From Apostichopus parvimensis (taxonomy: Eukaryota; Echinodermata; Holothuroidea; Aspidochirotida; Stichopodidae): a DNA stretch of 64,000 nucleotides. The stretch covers positions 25,346 to 89,345 of the forward strand of contig KN890751.1 in assembly GCA_000934455.1 (NCBI GenBank). Direction: 5' to 3'. Numbering within the stretch: the first letter of the stretch is position 1; each line of letters begins with the position of its first letter. A program made the position numbers and the translations under genes. The notes beneath the pieces were generated by a model, which did not search any database, was not told the origin of the DNA, and saw nothing but the letters and a program-made list of their open reading frames with translations. Of this stretch, positions 49,229-62,325 are shown in pieces.

Positions 49229-51574
49229 TCTCTTACATCTCCTATACATCTCTTCCCCTCCCCCTATCCACTCAGGCTCCTCTCTTACCTATCCCTCTTT
49301 TCTGTTACCTAACCTACCATTTCTTACCTATCTTGCCTGTCTCACTCACTCTTATGTATGTCTGATGTAACCAGACCAGTAAGTTATGCATTGTTTCAGG
49401 TTGTCAAAACAATTCTTACATATATACAACATATTAACATATGAAAGAGAAAATTGCAGCTCAGTGTATTATGGCATCTTTGGTCACTTGATGATATTCT
49501 GTAATGACGGGAAACCTTTTGTTGCATTTTGTAAGTCATTTCTATAGGGAAAGAAGGTGTGATAAACTTTGCTTAAATTGCATGTGTGGACTGGGCAGTA
49601 ACCTACATGTCTATCACAGTCATGGTAGTGATAATAAACAGATGCCACCACAAGCCGATCATTGGAAGACTTTTATTTATCTTTAGCGCCTGATTGTGAG
49701 ATTTTAACATATTTCTGGACAGATGTCATCAACTGAGAAGTTTGATACATATTTTAATGTATATGTTGATGGTAAGGGATTTACTCTGTTGACATAGTAC
49801 ACCCTAACACTGTATGGTATGTACCTGTACATAGTTAATTATTAGAGATGTCACCAAAGACACACATTTTGCCTTAATGTTCAAGAAGTTGTTAGTGCTT
49901 TATCCTCTTATTGGTTACTAGTTACTACTTATCATTCCAGACAGTTAAGAATATTTTATCCGCGACCCAGCATATATATATATCTGTTGGGTTGCCTTGG
50001 CAACCACTTATCTTTACAGTACTCGTTTTCTCTGACCTTTCACCCATCATCTATCTTTTTGAGATTTTATAGGGAATACAGTAAATCTGATAGTACAGGA
50101 AACTAGATTATAAGGCAAGAAATATCACATAAAATGGTCCAACTGCTGCCTTATTGCTTGTTCCATTTGTTTCTGAGATGTTGAACTGCATCGGAGAGTC
50201 TGCTTTTGGGAATCATTGGCCCTGTTGGTAAAATGATGGCCAGCAGAATAATGCTTATATTAACTTTTAAAACTGACATGATTTAAATTGTAAACAAATT
50301 GTAAACAATTTTCATGCAAACTGTGTACACCTGTATGTTGTCACTCCAAGACATCTCCATCCCTTCCATGTAAAACATGTTATTTTTTCAATTCAACCCT
50401 CTTCAGTATCTGGCAAATAATTCGAAGTGTAGGAAATTGCTGCACAGACGATGTATAATTTACGGAAATGTAGTTCCGTTAAATAGTAAGGCAGCACAGA
50501 TGAATTGTGAAACTCCCAACGCAGAAAGAAGCGTTTTGTCTCTTCGCTATAGCAACTGTTTTCTCATATCACTTTAGTTTACAACCAAATCCCTGACTTT
50601 ATCACTGTTTCGCCAGAGAGTCCCCCCATCAATGAAATTATGTTCAAATGTTACAGAAGCTTTCTTAACTTAGTTCTCCTAGTCACCTGGCCCTCATTGA
50701 AGTGATTGTATGAAAGCCATGGTGGTGACTAATAGAGGTAAACATACAACCCTGTGTGGCCATAACTTGAATGTTGGGACCAACATTTAAAGGGACACGC
50801 TACAAATTGAGCTGTGCAATATATATTTCCACAAGATCTTTACAAAAGGAAGCAAAACATACTTCTTGACTATATTCAGGATGTGGTTTGTAGTCCCCTC
50901 TCACTCTCTCTATCATGCAACAAAAATGCAATTTAAATTTAATTTGTTTGTTTTTAATCGATATGTAGCTTTAATGCTGCTTATAGAATATAAAAATAAC
51001 TTTGACCAGCTTGTTTTTAGATGACTTGATAAAAATATCGTAGATATATGATAGACAAATACCTCATTAGGATTGTAGTTCCCTTTCTCAAATTATTCAA
51101 ATTCAATAAGAAATTATGCAGAAAGTTGGATCGCCTGAAATTCTTCATATTTGCAATTTAGATGGTATTGAGAATAACTTAAATTATGTATGTCTGACAA
51201 AATGTTTTTTTTGAGAAATGATTGCAATCATAAATTGTTTGTTATTAAGTTTTTTGTTGAGGGAAGGGGGGGGGGGGATGGGATGACTGGACGAATAGTT
51301 TGCTCTAAGTTTGATCAATGTTATATCGAATATTTTGGCAATAATATATATAAAGTTAAATATTTTTCACATCATGCGTTGCATCCTTCATGATTCATAT
51401 AAACTATAGTCCCCTTTAAGTGGTGATGTTTCTCTCATCAATGTCTCTCAGCATTGCAGCCGATTGCACGGATTTCATGATTCACTGTGACATGAACAAT
51501 GTCTGTCCATGACGAGGAGGGGTTCGTCATTAATTAATCCGGTCATGTCAGGCCGGTCTGAACACAATCGCATC

Positions 51575-51747
51575 NNNNNNNNNNNNNNNNNNNNNNNNNN
51601 NNNNNNNNNNNNNNNNNNNNNNNNNNNNNNNNNNNNNNNNNNNNNNNNNNNNNNNNNNNNNNNNNNNNNNNNNNNNNNNNNNNNNNNNNNNNNNNNNNNN
51701 NNNNNNNNNNNNNNNNNNNNNNNNNNNNNNNNNNNNNNNNNNNNNNN
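51575..51747. other. Assembly gap (173 N)
   Basis: A run of N with a G homopolymer (51767-51781) close to its right side. Open frames crossing it are artefacts. Confidence 1.
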
Positions 51748-52185
51748 AAAAGAAAAATACAATGACGGGGGGGGGGGGGGGAATTAGTAGATATGTTCTA
51801 ACAGCCCATGGGATTGGTGCTCTAGTTTGAGTAAAAATGTAAATTTCGAAAGAGGTGAAGTAAAGAGGGAGGTGGAACGCTGTAAAATAAAAAGAAAGAT
51901 ATATGTACAAATTTTTTTCTTACTTTTGATGATAGAATCATGGAAAATATGAAAACAATGAGAAATAGAATGATGTCATGTTTCTCAAGCTCAATTTATA
52001 CAATTTTAAAGTTTTGCTATGCTTCATTTGATAGTCAGTAACGACTTTGGTTTTTCTGTCCCTGTTGAAACTAGAGAAATTATTCCATTCTGGTCGATAA
52101 GGCAGTCATGCCATAACATTATATCTAACTTTGTAATTTTGTTATGTACCTTAAATATTTTGAAGTTCACCTGGTCTCTCAACAT

Positions 52186-52210
52186 ACACACACACACACA
52201 CACACACACA
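52186..52210. repeat. (AC)n microsatellite
   Basis: About twelve AC units. A similar run lies at 63343-63361. Confidence 0.95.
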
Positions 52211-52994
52211 ATGGGAGGTCTTCAGTGACAGATCTGAACTTTCAAATAATGTTTATGGTAAGTCAGAAATAATCCCTTAGCTTAAAGTTTAGTCCTTGGG
52301 GATTTATTGGGGGGGGGGGAGCGAGTGCAGTGTACTTTGAACAGTTGTACAGGAAGTCACTTGCTACCTGCTGTTGATGGTATCATCCACAGTATATATA
52401 GTTTTACAATGGGTATCCTATACCAAATATCAAACAGCTGAGTGCTGTTCCTTACCCCTTTGGGAGGCCTCTACAAGCCCCCTTCAAACACAACTCCACC
52501 TGCCCAAGTTTTACCAAGCATTGAACTATAGAATGTGTATGATTTAGAGTATTAGGATGTGATGCGGACAGCAACGCTTGTCACCCACTTTCCCAAACTC
52601 CCTCGTGTGTCATTGGAATTACAAAATTCAATATCATACATATTGACACCAAACTTTTATACTTCCACTAAGGTTGCCATAAAAGTGTAAGAAAGAAAAG
52701 AAAGTAGGTGTCTGTATAATGTATATAGTTTAGGATGCTCTTATCTAGAATGTTAATCTCAGTCATGACTGAAGATGGAAGGTGTTATTGTGAGATAGTG
52801 CACTACTAATAGACACCCTGTTAAAGTTAACATTGGAATTGGCAAGTTTGCATGAAGATCGGAGTGGGGGGGGTGGGGGCAGTTATTATATTTTTTCAAC
52901 AGCCTTCATAAAAATTAAACCCGATAGCAATCCAATGGATTGTAGATTTAATTGGAAGTGAGAGGATGTGAATGTTGACCTTGCAATAGGTCAA

Positions 52995-53131
52995 AGGGAG
53001 GGGAAGGGGGAGAGGGGGCACGTGCTAAAATGCTACCAGAGTTTGTACGCTAGATAGATCGTTATTGCAAATGTCGAAGACAGGAGACAGGTTAAGTACT
53101 GTCACAAGTAAATTCCCAAACCAGTAAGTTT
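52995..53131 (+). repeat. Dispersed repeat related to 2220-2346
   Basis: GTGCTAAAATG, GAGACAGGTTAAGTACTGTC, CAAGTAAAT, CCAAACCAGTAAG occur in the same order as at 2243-2360. The right part resembles the reverse of the CTTACCTGTC family. Confidence 0.5.
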
Positions 53132-54765
53132 TGTTAATTCCTTGGCGTAAACGAGACCATTCCAATTCACAATCATCGTTGTAACAGACTCGTTCACTTG
53201 CATTCAGATATGAAGGACTATGAGAGTGTAATTGTTCAGGTAGATAGCCATTACAAGCTCCTTGCTCAAGACAGTTCTTGCTCTTTCATTTCCAAGTTTT
53301 AAAACAACAGCACCCTTCTGTTAAAGGTGAAGGGTCAAGTTTTCCCTTGGTTCCTGGTCCTTTACCCAAGGTCTTGCGTCTTCTCTTTCTGCCTTTTAAA
53401 GGTTTAGGGAGAATGTCCAGAGATGACCCTCAGTAGTAGCTATCTCAGTTAATTTTCATTTCATCCTTTTTTCCCTTCTTTTCTTTGGTAGCTAAACCCA
53501 GAGCCTCCGATATTCAATGTTTAAGGGGGTAACTATATACCTGCGCATTATATCGGATCTGCCCTACAAGTCCACCCCCTACCAATAGTGACATAACTGA
53601 CCCTCGGTTGCTAATTAAATTCAATCCCGGGTTCCCGATGAGGAAGCTACTCTCTCTATTCCATTCAATGGCTCTATTTTCTGGGCCTGCTGGGATCTGC
53701 CATCTCTATTCTATTCCTCAGGAGTGTGGTACACCTGTCCAAATCAGATCAAAAAAAAAAAAGGAAAAGTGAAAGCCAACTGACTATTAAACATTCAGTC
53801 CTCCAAAGGCCGATCATCGGATATATATTAGTGTGAAAGAACAGAAGGATGTAGATAGGTTTGTGGACGATGAGGGCTTGTTAGTTTATCGGCCTCTGCC
53901 TTTATCGGATCTCCCCTCTGACAGGCGATCTGCATGAATTTTCGACTTTGGAGTGGTGAATGTGAAACAACACATTCCCATAGTTGAAGTCATCATCTCT
54001 GTGTGGTAAACATTTGTTATGTAGGATATATAGATTTATGCCATGCATTTTTGTTGTTGAGACTAGTCGTACATTCCTATAAATTATGGATGTGAAGAGT
54101 CATTGGTAGCTGTAATATAGGATATGTCAATTCCTTCTGGTATTACAACTGATATTAGTTCCTCAAAGATTCATAAAAAATAAAAAAAGGTAGCAAGAAA
54201 AAAATAAAAAAATATTGTGACTATAATTTTTTCAAGTTATTCATATTTTCATATCGCTTGAAGTATTCAAAATGTCATTTTCCCAAAGTGTTATTCACTG
54301 AAAATTGTTACGAAGCATTCAGAAGGGTTTAAACAGATTATGGAGTGGGATTAATTTAATCCAAAGGTGAGCTTAAGTGAGAACAATGAGCATCCTCTGA
54401 TACAGTTTAGAATCTTTTGTTCTACCTACACCATCATCTTCCATCAATACTCCAATTTCCATACGTACATCTTTTTGAATCCTACGTAAATTAATTCGAG
54501 CAAGGTGAGAAATAAATAATGTTTGCGAGAAAAGATATAATTAAATTGGAAAACTTTAAATGCACATGTCCCACTTCCAGTAATTACCTTCCGGGTGAAA
54601 ATTTTTGGGTGAAATCGGTGATAATTTTTCATCAGAATACAGATGATTTTGTCATGCTAGACTGGAAGAGCTGGATCTTGTTCAACTCATGACAATATAT
54701 AATAGGAGAGACAAAGTCTTGTCTTGTCTGTTCACCTTTTAAGGTTGCCAATGACCCTACAGTGA

Positions 54766-55047
54766 CTCCTATTAGCACCACGAGAAACGGTAAGGTGTCT
54801 GTCTGAATACACAAGACTGCTGAGACGGGTTCCGTTCCCATCTCGGAAACCTCTCGTTTTTAAAATCGCAGCTTTCGACGTTTCCCAGCTGGAGTCGAGG
54901 AAGAAGGTAGTTTCAACTGCCTTTTCTCTCATCACTCCATCCTCGGAAGAAACGTCGCAAAATCTCGAGAAAATTCAGCAGACTCCCGGCGTGATCTTTG
55001 AAACTGAAGCCAAACCTTTAATGTACGATCACTTAAGGGAATATTAG
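54766..55047 (+). other. Unassigned CpG-rich open frame without a start codon, possible exon
   Basis: From 54766 (after an in-frame TGA) the frame is open for 93 codons to TAG 55045-55047. It reads APRETVRCLSEYTRLLRR, VPFPSRKPLVFKIAAFDVSQ, then KVVSTAFSLITPSSEE, and ends MYDHLREY. The mix of charged and hydrophobic residues looks protein-like, and GC and CpG content rise above both flanks. No strong acceptor precedes it (CTCCTATTAG at 54775 is weak). A minus-strand frame (54732-54935) is also open, so the strand is uncertain. I cannot name a family. Confidence 0.25.
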
Positions 55048-55059
55048 GGAAGCTTTTAA

Positions 55060-58000
55060 AAAAAGTGATCACAGTTTGATTTTAAAAACTAACTGCCCAT
55101 ATTGGCACAGAAGGTAGTTGCAAACGTTCAGATCAAATTTCTTTCTTTCTTGCTCAGCAAAAAGATTTGAAAAGAACACTCCCAAGAAATTCAGCATTCT
55201 TCGAGAATATTCGAGAATATATTACTCAAATGTTCAGTGAAATTCGTAGTCTTTGTGGTTGTAGCAGAGAATAAAGAATATGGACAAAAATTGTCTTTGC
55301 CTACAGCAACAGTAAAGAAAAATAAGTGAAAAGTGCAAAAAAAACAAAGGTAAATTGCAGGATTTATAGCTAGGAACAAATACTTTTCCTCTGTTTGATA
55401 TTCTTTTGTGTGAGAGAAATAATGACAAACGTTTGATTAGTTTTACTTCTCAATGTCCTTGTTCACTGCTTCCACAAAATATTACAAATAAATAAAAAGA
55501 AAGAAAGAGAGAAATAAAAAAGCAAAACCACCCTGTACTCAGCCCAGCTGTCAAACTTTATCATGTTTCAAATCTTGAATCATTGACAAAAATAGGACCC
55601 ACAAGAACGATATCACATGCCGAATTGAAATTAAAAAAACTGAGAAAGTAAATAAAACCCCGAAAATCAATTAATTCCTTAAACAAATGGTTCCATGTTG
55701 TAACCTTGTTAAAAAAGCTATTTGATGGAAGGTTCAAATTTCTTAAGAAGTCGGTTTACTATTTGTCAAATGTCGTCAGATCATCAGAAAGCAATTGGTA
55801 ACACAATATTCAAAATGACTCAGACTCCTGCGGGGCCGTATAATTTCCTCCCATAAGCGTGCCTGTCTTGTGCTGGCCCCATAGAGGGACCTACTTTTTG
55901 GGGTCATCCTTACACAAAGAATGGTGCGGTCGCTCTCTCGGGTTTTCCAAAAGTGAAGGTTTGCTCCGAGAAACATTTGAAAGACTGACAATCCCTCTGA
56001 CTTTTGATCGTATCAAACTTCTATGTTTGCCTCAGTGTCAGAATATTTAAACGAGTTTGGATTCGTGATAGCGAGATAGATGTAAAAAAGGAAAGGGCTC
56101 TGGTCGCATAAAGAATGCAGTCATTAAGAGATTCAATATTGATGGCTTAAAAGAAATGTTTCAAAAAAATATTTTTGCTGTTGAAGAGCCAAAGGTTGAT
56201 CAAATGTTGCTAATATAAATTTTACTTTGGCATAAGATTGGTCATTCACAGATAATTTTTTAATTTGCCTTCTTCCTCCCCCCCCCTCTCTCCCCTCTCC
56301 CTCCTTATCTCTCATCTCCCTATTGCCTTTAGTCACAGCTAGCATTTCTTTTGCTTTATACATCTTGCAAAGGACCATGTACGATATAGGTAAAAATTGT
56401 CTTCGGTTTGCGTTTGACATCTTTCAAGCTTGGCAGTAAAGACTTGTTAACATATTACACCAACTTTACTAAAGAGACCTTGAAAGTCACATTACTTATT
56501 TCCTAAGTAAAGCTAAGAACATTGACCGTACAATTCTATAGAAGAATGGTTTAAACTAAGTAGACATCCAATTGGTGATCCTTCTTAGAATATTCTAAAA
56601 GCATACTATGATTGCGGTATTCAAGTGAACGACTCATTGTTGGAAACATTTCTTTACAGATCAGTTTGACATGCACTCTGTAAGCTCCTTCCCCTCTTCC
56701 CTCTGCCCCTCCACCCCCCAACCACCTCCCCTCCACTCAATCTCCCACCCTTTGTTTCTTCCCCTTCATTCCTCCCTCCCGCCTTAATAACCTCTCAACT
56801 AAAAGGGAAAAAAAAGATGCTTTAGGTGAGAAGTCACGATCAACAAATGGTACCACATGGATGACGAATTGTTTGAGATCAGGATCATTACCAGAGCTGG
56901 GACATGTCTACCCTTGACTTCTCAAGGGTTATACAGTACATCACATTCTCACAGTATTATTCTAAATCGCTGCTGAGATAATTGCACGGTCTCTGACAGC
57001 ATTCATGTCATTTGAACAAAAGAACCACTGCAGGGGTTCCCTGTTGAATATTGCATTACAACAATTACCTCACCTCTTTTTTTAAATGTCTTTTTTTTTT
57101 ATTACTGCACATGTGCTACATGTGCTAATCCGGTTACCTTTGATTCCTCATGTACACCCACCCCTACATCCTCCTCCCATCAAAACCATTTTGACCCCAT
57201 GTCACATTTTGATTGTCAAGTTCCCTTACCTCCTCGCATTCATCCCTCCCCCCCCCCCCAAATAAAAAACCTACCATGTTTCCTTTTTGTTTGTTAGATG
57301 ACATATTTAGTTCGTCTTAAAGGGACACTTGTTAAAATAATTCCTTCTGAAATTTGGAACAGATCTGTGCTCTTCGGTTCTCATCTATTAAAGGTAGCCA
57401 TGTGTACACATTTATCTCTGTGAGATAACGGTCCCTACAGTTTAATGATAGCAGGACAGCTGTTCCATCTTCTATATTGTTAGAGCTCAGCAACCCTCAA
57501 GGTTCTACTGTTGGAATGAGTTAATTTTAAGAACCTCACACGGTTAAATTATAATATTTTAAAGCTTTGATTTTGTAGAGATTGATAACCAAGCTCTCAC
57601 CCATTCACACAACCTACCATTAATGTAGTTTCAACTTGACTTGAAGTGAGTCGGTACTTCGTAGTTTAGCAATAAGTTTCCTGTATTAGTATTTTGAACA
57701 GCGAGTATAGGAACTAGTGGAAAGTATACACGCTTGGTACTTGCACTGGTAGTCATACCTAGGGAAACTCTACTTGTACTCTTGCTGTTGTACTCGTGCT
57801 GTTTTACTCATACTACAAGTCTGATATTAACACAGCTTGCATCTAAAACAGCTGCCCTTTAAAGCAATCAGGTTGGTGGATAAAAAAAGGTCTTAGATTG
57901 GCTCATGTTGCAAACATCTGGTTGTTAAAACTGAGTGCCAAAGAAACTTCAGATTTTCATTCAATCTTTTTTCTTTTGCTTTTAATCCCACCACCACCCC

Positions 58001-59290
58001 TTTCTCTCTGTCTCAATTTCTCCTCTAAATCAAACCTTATCAAACTGAGTTTTGTAGTCCGAGATGGTAAATGTGGATAATATTACCATCAGGACTGTCT
58101 TTTACCCAAGTTTACTGCCTTCCTGGTCGAAAAACTGTCTCTTTCCCAAAATTTTATGATTATTCACAACCGTGGCATTTTGATTAACGTCAGAGGCGGT
58201 TCCTCCCACAGACCAGGTGAAGTTACACTATAGTTAAAGTAGAGGAGAACTTTATCCTCCCCAAAAGACACTTATAGTTGTCAAAAGCTATTTGTTGGCT
58301 TAACTAAAGGCAACTTGAATATAGATCTGTTTCTTTGAGACAAATGCCAGAACAGAAATATAATGATTCGGTGATTTGGTAACGCTTGTTCGTAAGAGGA
58401 CCAACAAGAAGTCCCTTTAAGAGGACACAATCTTTTTTTTATTTATTTTTTTTTTATGAAGTTTTGAGAAGATATAACTTTTGTGATTAACCAGGGGAGT
58501 GGAAAATTAGTAACAGACTGAACAAGTTCCTTGAGATGGTCAGATGGCTGGGATTGGTTATTGAAAGTGACCTAGTTTTTGTTGTTTTCTTTCTTCATTA
58601 TAGAAAGGTATCGTGCATCTGGAAAAATAAATAGTTTTGCAGTGGAAATTTGGGGAAAATAACAAAATGGTTTGGAATGATTTAATCAATTTAAATTTCC
58701 AATGTTGCAATTGAAAATCGGTCTTTTGTTCTGAGGGGAGCAGGCATTTATTACTTTTATGAGTATTATTTTATGGGGATGGGGAAGATGAGGGGGAGGG
58801 GTGTAGGGAAAATGTGAGAGAAGGATGTAGCTGATAGAGTTTAGATTATACGTAAAATGAAAGGTGATTGATAGTCAACTAATTGCATCATGTGAATACT
58901 GTAGTACAACTAATAAATATCATTGAACTGATCTTTAGTGAGATTGGGTGGGGGAGGGGGTGGAATGGGGGATGGACTAGAATGAACAACAATGAGAAGT
59001 ACAATAGCAAATGCTAATAATGATGATGAACTTTTTCTGCCTCAAATCTCATACGCAAATTTAAAACTAAATATACCACAGGCCACACTTATGCTATGAA
59101 AGTGTGTAGGTAGGACTAGGCTAAGTGTTTATGTTTCTTTCTAAGGACGGCCTAGCTTTCTCTCGTTTTGAATCAATCCCCCCAAAAATTCCCCGATTGA
59201 AGTGTATGCCTTATAGTCCAACCACAAAATGACCTTTCACCTATTCTAATTCCAAACAATAACTCCAGTCATTAACAACAGTGACATCAA
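55060..59290. other. No confirmed gene
   Basis: Intron sequence with C runs (56279-56286, 57248-57259), pyrimidine-rich stretches (56690-56790) and poly-T patches (58433-58456). A GC-richer segment (55790-56050) has open frames on both strands without a recognised product. Confidence 0.45.
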
Positions 59291-59296
59291 ACATAA

Positions 59297-59997
59297 TTAG
59301 ATTTGGTAAGAGAGGGGGACCGTCCTTACGAAAGAAAACAGCACTTCAAAAAGATCACAAAAACTGGCACACTTCATAAGCTCGACTATTGTTTTACGAT
59401 TTGCCATCGATAGATAAAAAGCCGAGAGTAACGATATAGCCAATAATAAAATGACCCCATTGAACAGTGTATCCCTGTAACTAAGAGAGGATATTAAAAT
59501 CAAATGAAGCCGACTGGTTTTGTTTCGGCCTCCTGGTGTTGCTGGTGACAGGGCTGTTATGTCCCAAGATAATGTCAAACATATCAGGCTGCTGTGAACT
59601 GGACTGAACTGATAAACACTTCAGACAAGTCGAGTCCCCCGCGAATGAAATAACCCGGTAATACAATAAAAGCTGTACAAAAGGGAACCGTTAAAGTGAC
59701 ACCTAAAAGCTGGAAACAACCCACCACAAATTTAGGGAAGATGTACCCTACACCTGACCTTGATATAAATGTTAGAACTCCTGATTCAAACCAATTTTGA
59801 TAAAACAACTGGAGGTGGGGGTAGGGTAGGGTATGGAAATTTTGAAACTTATTACAAGGAATAACCAAATTGATCCAAAATAATCGAACCTTCCATGTGC
59901 GTGTGGGGTGAACAAATGTCACCCCCAAAAAAACCACAGCGCATCTTCTATTAAACAAGTGAGTTGACAGCAAATTAACTCCAGACATGAGTAACAA
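59297..59997 (-). other. Unassigned minus-strand open frames
   Basis: Two minus-strand frames, 137 residues (59584-59997) and 93 residues (59297-59578), lie end to end in different frames. Both are hydrophobic and aromatic-rich. The second has a membrane-like stretch (GVILLLAISLLSAFYL). I recognise neither. They could be a decayed gene or element with a frameshift near 59580, or chance frames. Confidence 0.15.
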
Positions 59998-61510
59998 ATT
60001 ATGGGCAGGTACAACCCACCCCCACTGGGAAGTCTAGTGGTCAGTACAAAGTCAAAATAGCAGCTTAAACAAAGCATGAAATAACTGCAGTCAATCTTAT
60101 TGTTCACACACCTGAAGAAAAATAAAAGAATAACTGGTGAAATCTAAAGGTAATACATATCATTTTTTTGGACAGGCAGAGTGTTTGCGATGGGTGATAT
60201 AACTCTTCTCTTGGGAACATCACCCTAGATTCACTTACAGGTAACAGATTTACATCTTGTATGACATGACAGAAAGTCTCCGATAACTGTGATTTGTGAT
60301 CCACTAATATGCTGTCAGCTAAATATCAAAAAAGTAAATTTTTTATTCATTCTGCCTCCCCCCCCAAAAAAAAACATATAAAAACAAAATAATGTCCTGA
60401 CAGAGAGCCAAAATTCCACCACTGGAAACTTGGATGACCCATGATTTGTCACCAGCCAGCCGTTCATTCGTTTTCTGTTGTTTAATAAAGCAGATGTTTT
60501 ATTCAACTTTACAACAACTGCCCCTTGTTTATAGTTTATAACTACTGCAGTGTTCTCAAGCTCTATGAGATTTTTTTTTCTTTTTCAAAAAGGTGCAGCA
60601 AGCTGGCACTTAACCCCGACTTCAGGACTGAATCTTACTTGCAAGGATTTGAAACATTTTGTTGTGATGCAATATCTCAAAGATGTGTCACAATTAAGTT
60701 TGATTTTTTAAGTGTGATGTAACCAATGATGTAAGGTATAAATTTATGATGATGCACCTCACAGTTTTGGCTAACCAATGTGCTCCCCTGGTCGAACGAT
60801 GTAAAGGATAAAAAGAAGTCATTATTTGGGTTTGGGATAACAGCCCTTGGGACCAGGGTCAATTTTGGGGTCCTGGGTAATATGGAATTGTAGGAAAATA
60901 TATGAAAAGAAAGAATACAGAAAGGGGGCCTGTGACATTGCCCATGGGGCACAATTTCCATGCTGCTGACCCCTCCCTCTTCTTCGTTTCTCCTTGACCG
61001 GGGGGGGGAGGGTCATAAACAAGCGAAACTGTTTTCTTCTCTTTACAATCTCTCTTTCTTTTGCAAGAAGAAATCTGAATCTAATAAAAATCTGAAGGAC
61101 TAGAAAATGTCGTCGTTGAATTAAAAGTCTGGATAAATGTTTGTCATTTCATCATAATAATGTTGTGTATTAAAATCTAATGTGCTTGTTTTGAAAATTT
61201 GTAGTAGTATGTCAATCAAAATAAATGCACATAATTGAAAGTGATAATGATTCCTTAAATTTCCTTTGTTATAGAAGTAGTTACACTCTCTTGTACCCAA
61301 ACCTTGATTTTTGGTAACAAGTCAGAACTTGCATATTTTGCTTTTTATCTTCCCTTAAATGTTTGGTTACTACAGATCATCTCTGATTTCACTGAGGCTG
61401 GTTTGACGCTTCAGGCTTGGTTATCCTACCGTAAAAGATTGTATGTCTGTTACAGTGTTACTGTAAACTTTCGAGAATTGATTTAAAGGAATTGTATGTG
61501 TCAGACATAC

Positions 61511-61567
61511 TGATCATTGGTCTAATCAGGGAGTTGTTATGGAAACTCCCTGGTCTAATTGTGATCA
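61511..61567. repeat. Short hairpin repeat (CAGGGAG type), copy 2
   Basis: TGATCA..TAATCAGGGAGTT pairs with AACTCCCTGGTCTAATTGTGATCA around TGTTATGG-type loop sequence. It has the same stem core and right flank (CTCCCTGGTCT) as 9371-9387. Confidence 0.7.
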
Positions 61568-62256
61568 GGAGTCTTGCATACACCACAGCTGTCTCTGATT
61601 GGTACCCAGGTTCTCCCAATGCCTGCTAACAATGAGATACGGGAAGTGTGGTGAATGATTATGTAATGTTTTGCCTTGCGCCGCCGTATACAATATAGTG
61701 TATACACAAGATACTCACTGATTGGAATATGATGTGCTTGAATAGGCACGTAACATGCGTATTGTGTGAATGGTTTATATAGCATATTGCAGTTGATTAA
61801 ACCATGGAGGATTCAACATGCAACTTGTAAACAGGAAAGAGGTGGTTCATTCTGCCTTCATAGCTAGTTTCGTATACACAACCACATTTATGCCCATCAA
61901 TTTTGACAAGTTCTTGACATATTTGGTTGAATGATTTTCTGATAATTGGTGTATAAGAAAAGAAGAATAGCCCTGGTCTGTAAATTTTCCGATGATTTCT
62001 TGTTGAATTACTAATTTGACATGAAAAATTTTAAAGTTTAAGATTTTCATGAATTATCTATGAATCCATTACTAGTAGGAAGGATGGGGGGAGGGCATGA
62101 ATGGGATGTACAGTAGGGTTTGGTACCACATCACTCGTTGAAGATGGCACTTTCTAAAGTGACCATTTGCACGCACATGGCAGGAACCGTTTTGAACCTA
62201 ATGCAGGTCGTACCCGGCAGGTATCAATAATTTTACATTTTCTCGTTTCTTTCCAG

Positions 62257-62325
62257 CATTGGCACTGAGACTGAAGTTAAGAAGACCTCGTAATGAACTG
62301 GTCGACCAAGGAATCATACCATCAA
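62257..62325 (+). CDS. MRTF-like SRF coactivator, exon encoding RPEL repeat 1
   Basis: A 69-base exon lies between TTTCTTTCCAG and the donor TCAA|GTGAGT. Entering in phase 1 it encodes LALRLKL-RRPRNELVDQGIIP-S and leaves in phase 1. Position by position it fits the first RPEL repeat of vertebrate MRTF-A, MRTF-B and myocardin (RRTREELVSQGIMP and close variants, from established family knowledge), including the Arg, Glu-Leu-Val, Gln-Gly-Ile and Pro. RPEL repeats bind G-actin and keep MRTF cytoplasmic. Release after Rho-driven actin polymerisation lets it enter the nucleus and activate SRF. PHACTR proteins also carry RPEL repeats (typically RPT..ELVERGIL), but RR-x-R-x-ELVxQGI fits MRTF better. 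Later repeats lie beyond the window. Confidence 0.8.

Larger units (their letters stand above)
19835..62256 (+). other. Predicted 42.4 kb intron
   Basis: It runs from GTGAGT at 19835 to TTTCTTTCCAG at 62256. Both ends match consensus, and the exons join in phase (1 base plus 2 bases gives ACA, Thr) without a stop. Unseen small exons inside it cannot be excluded. It contains candidate alternative first exons, transposon fragments, repeats and two assembly gaps, each listed separately. Confidence 0.6.

Noticed and set aside
51475-51910. Three overlapping frames around the second gap
   Set aside because: They cross the N gap and a G homopolymer, so the apparent openness is an artefact.
55890-55970. 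Plus-strand peptide resembling the FPK..VCSxxH part of a THAP zinc finger
   Set aside because: The CxxC start is missing, the spacing is wrong (an extra residue before His) and stops follow at once. Most likely chance.
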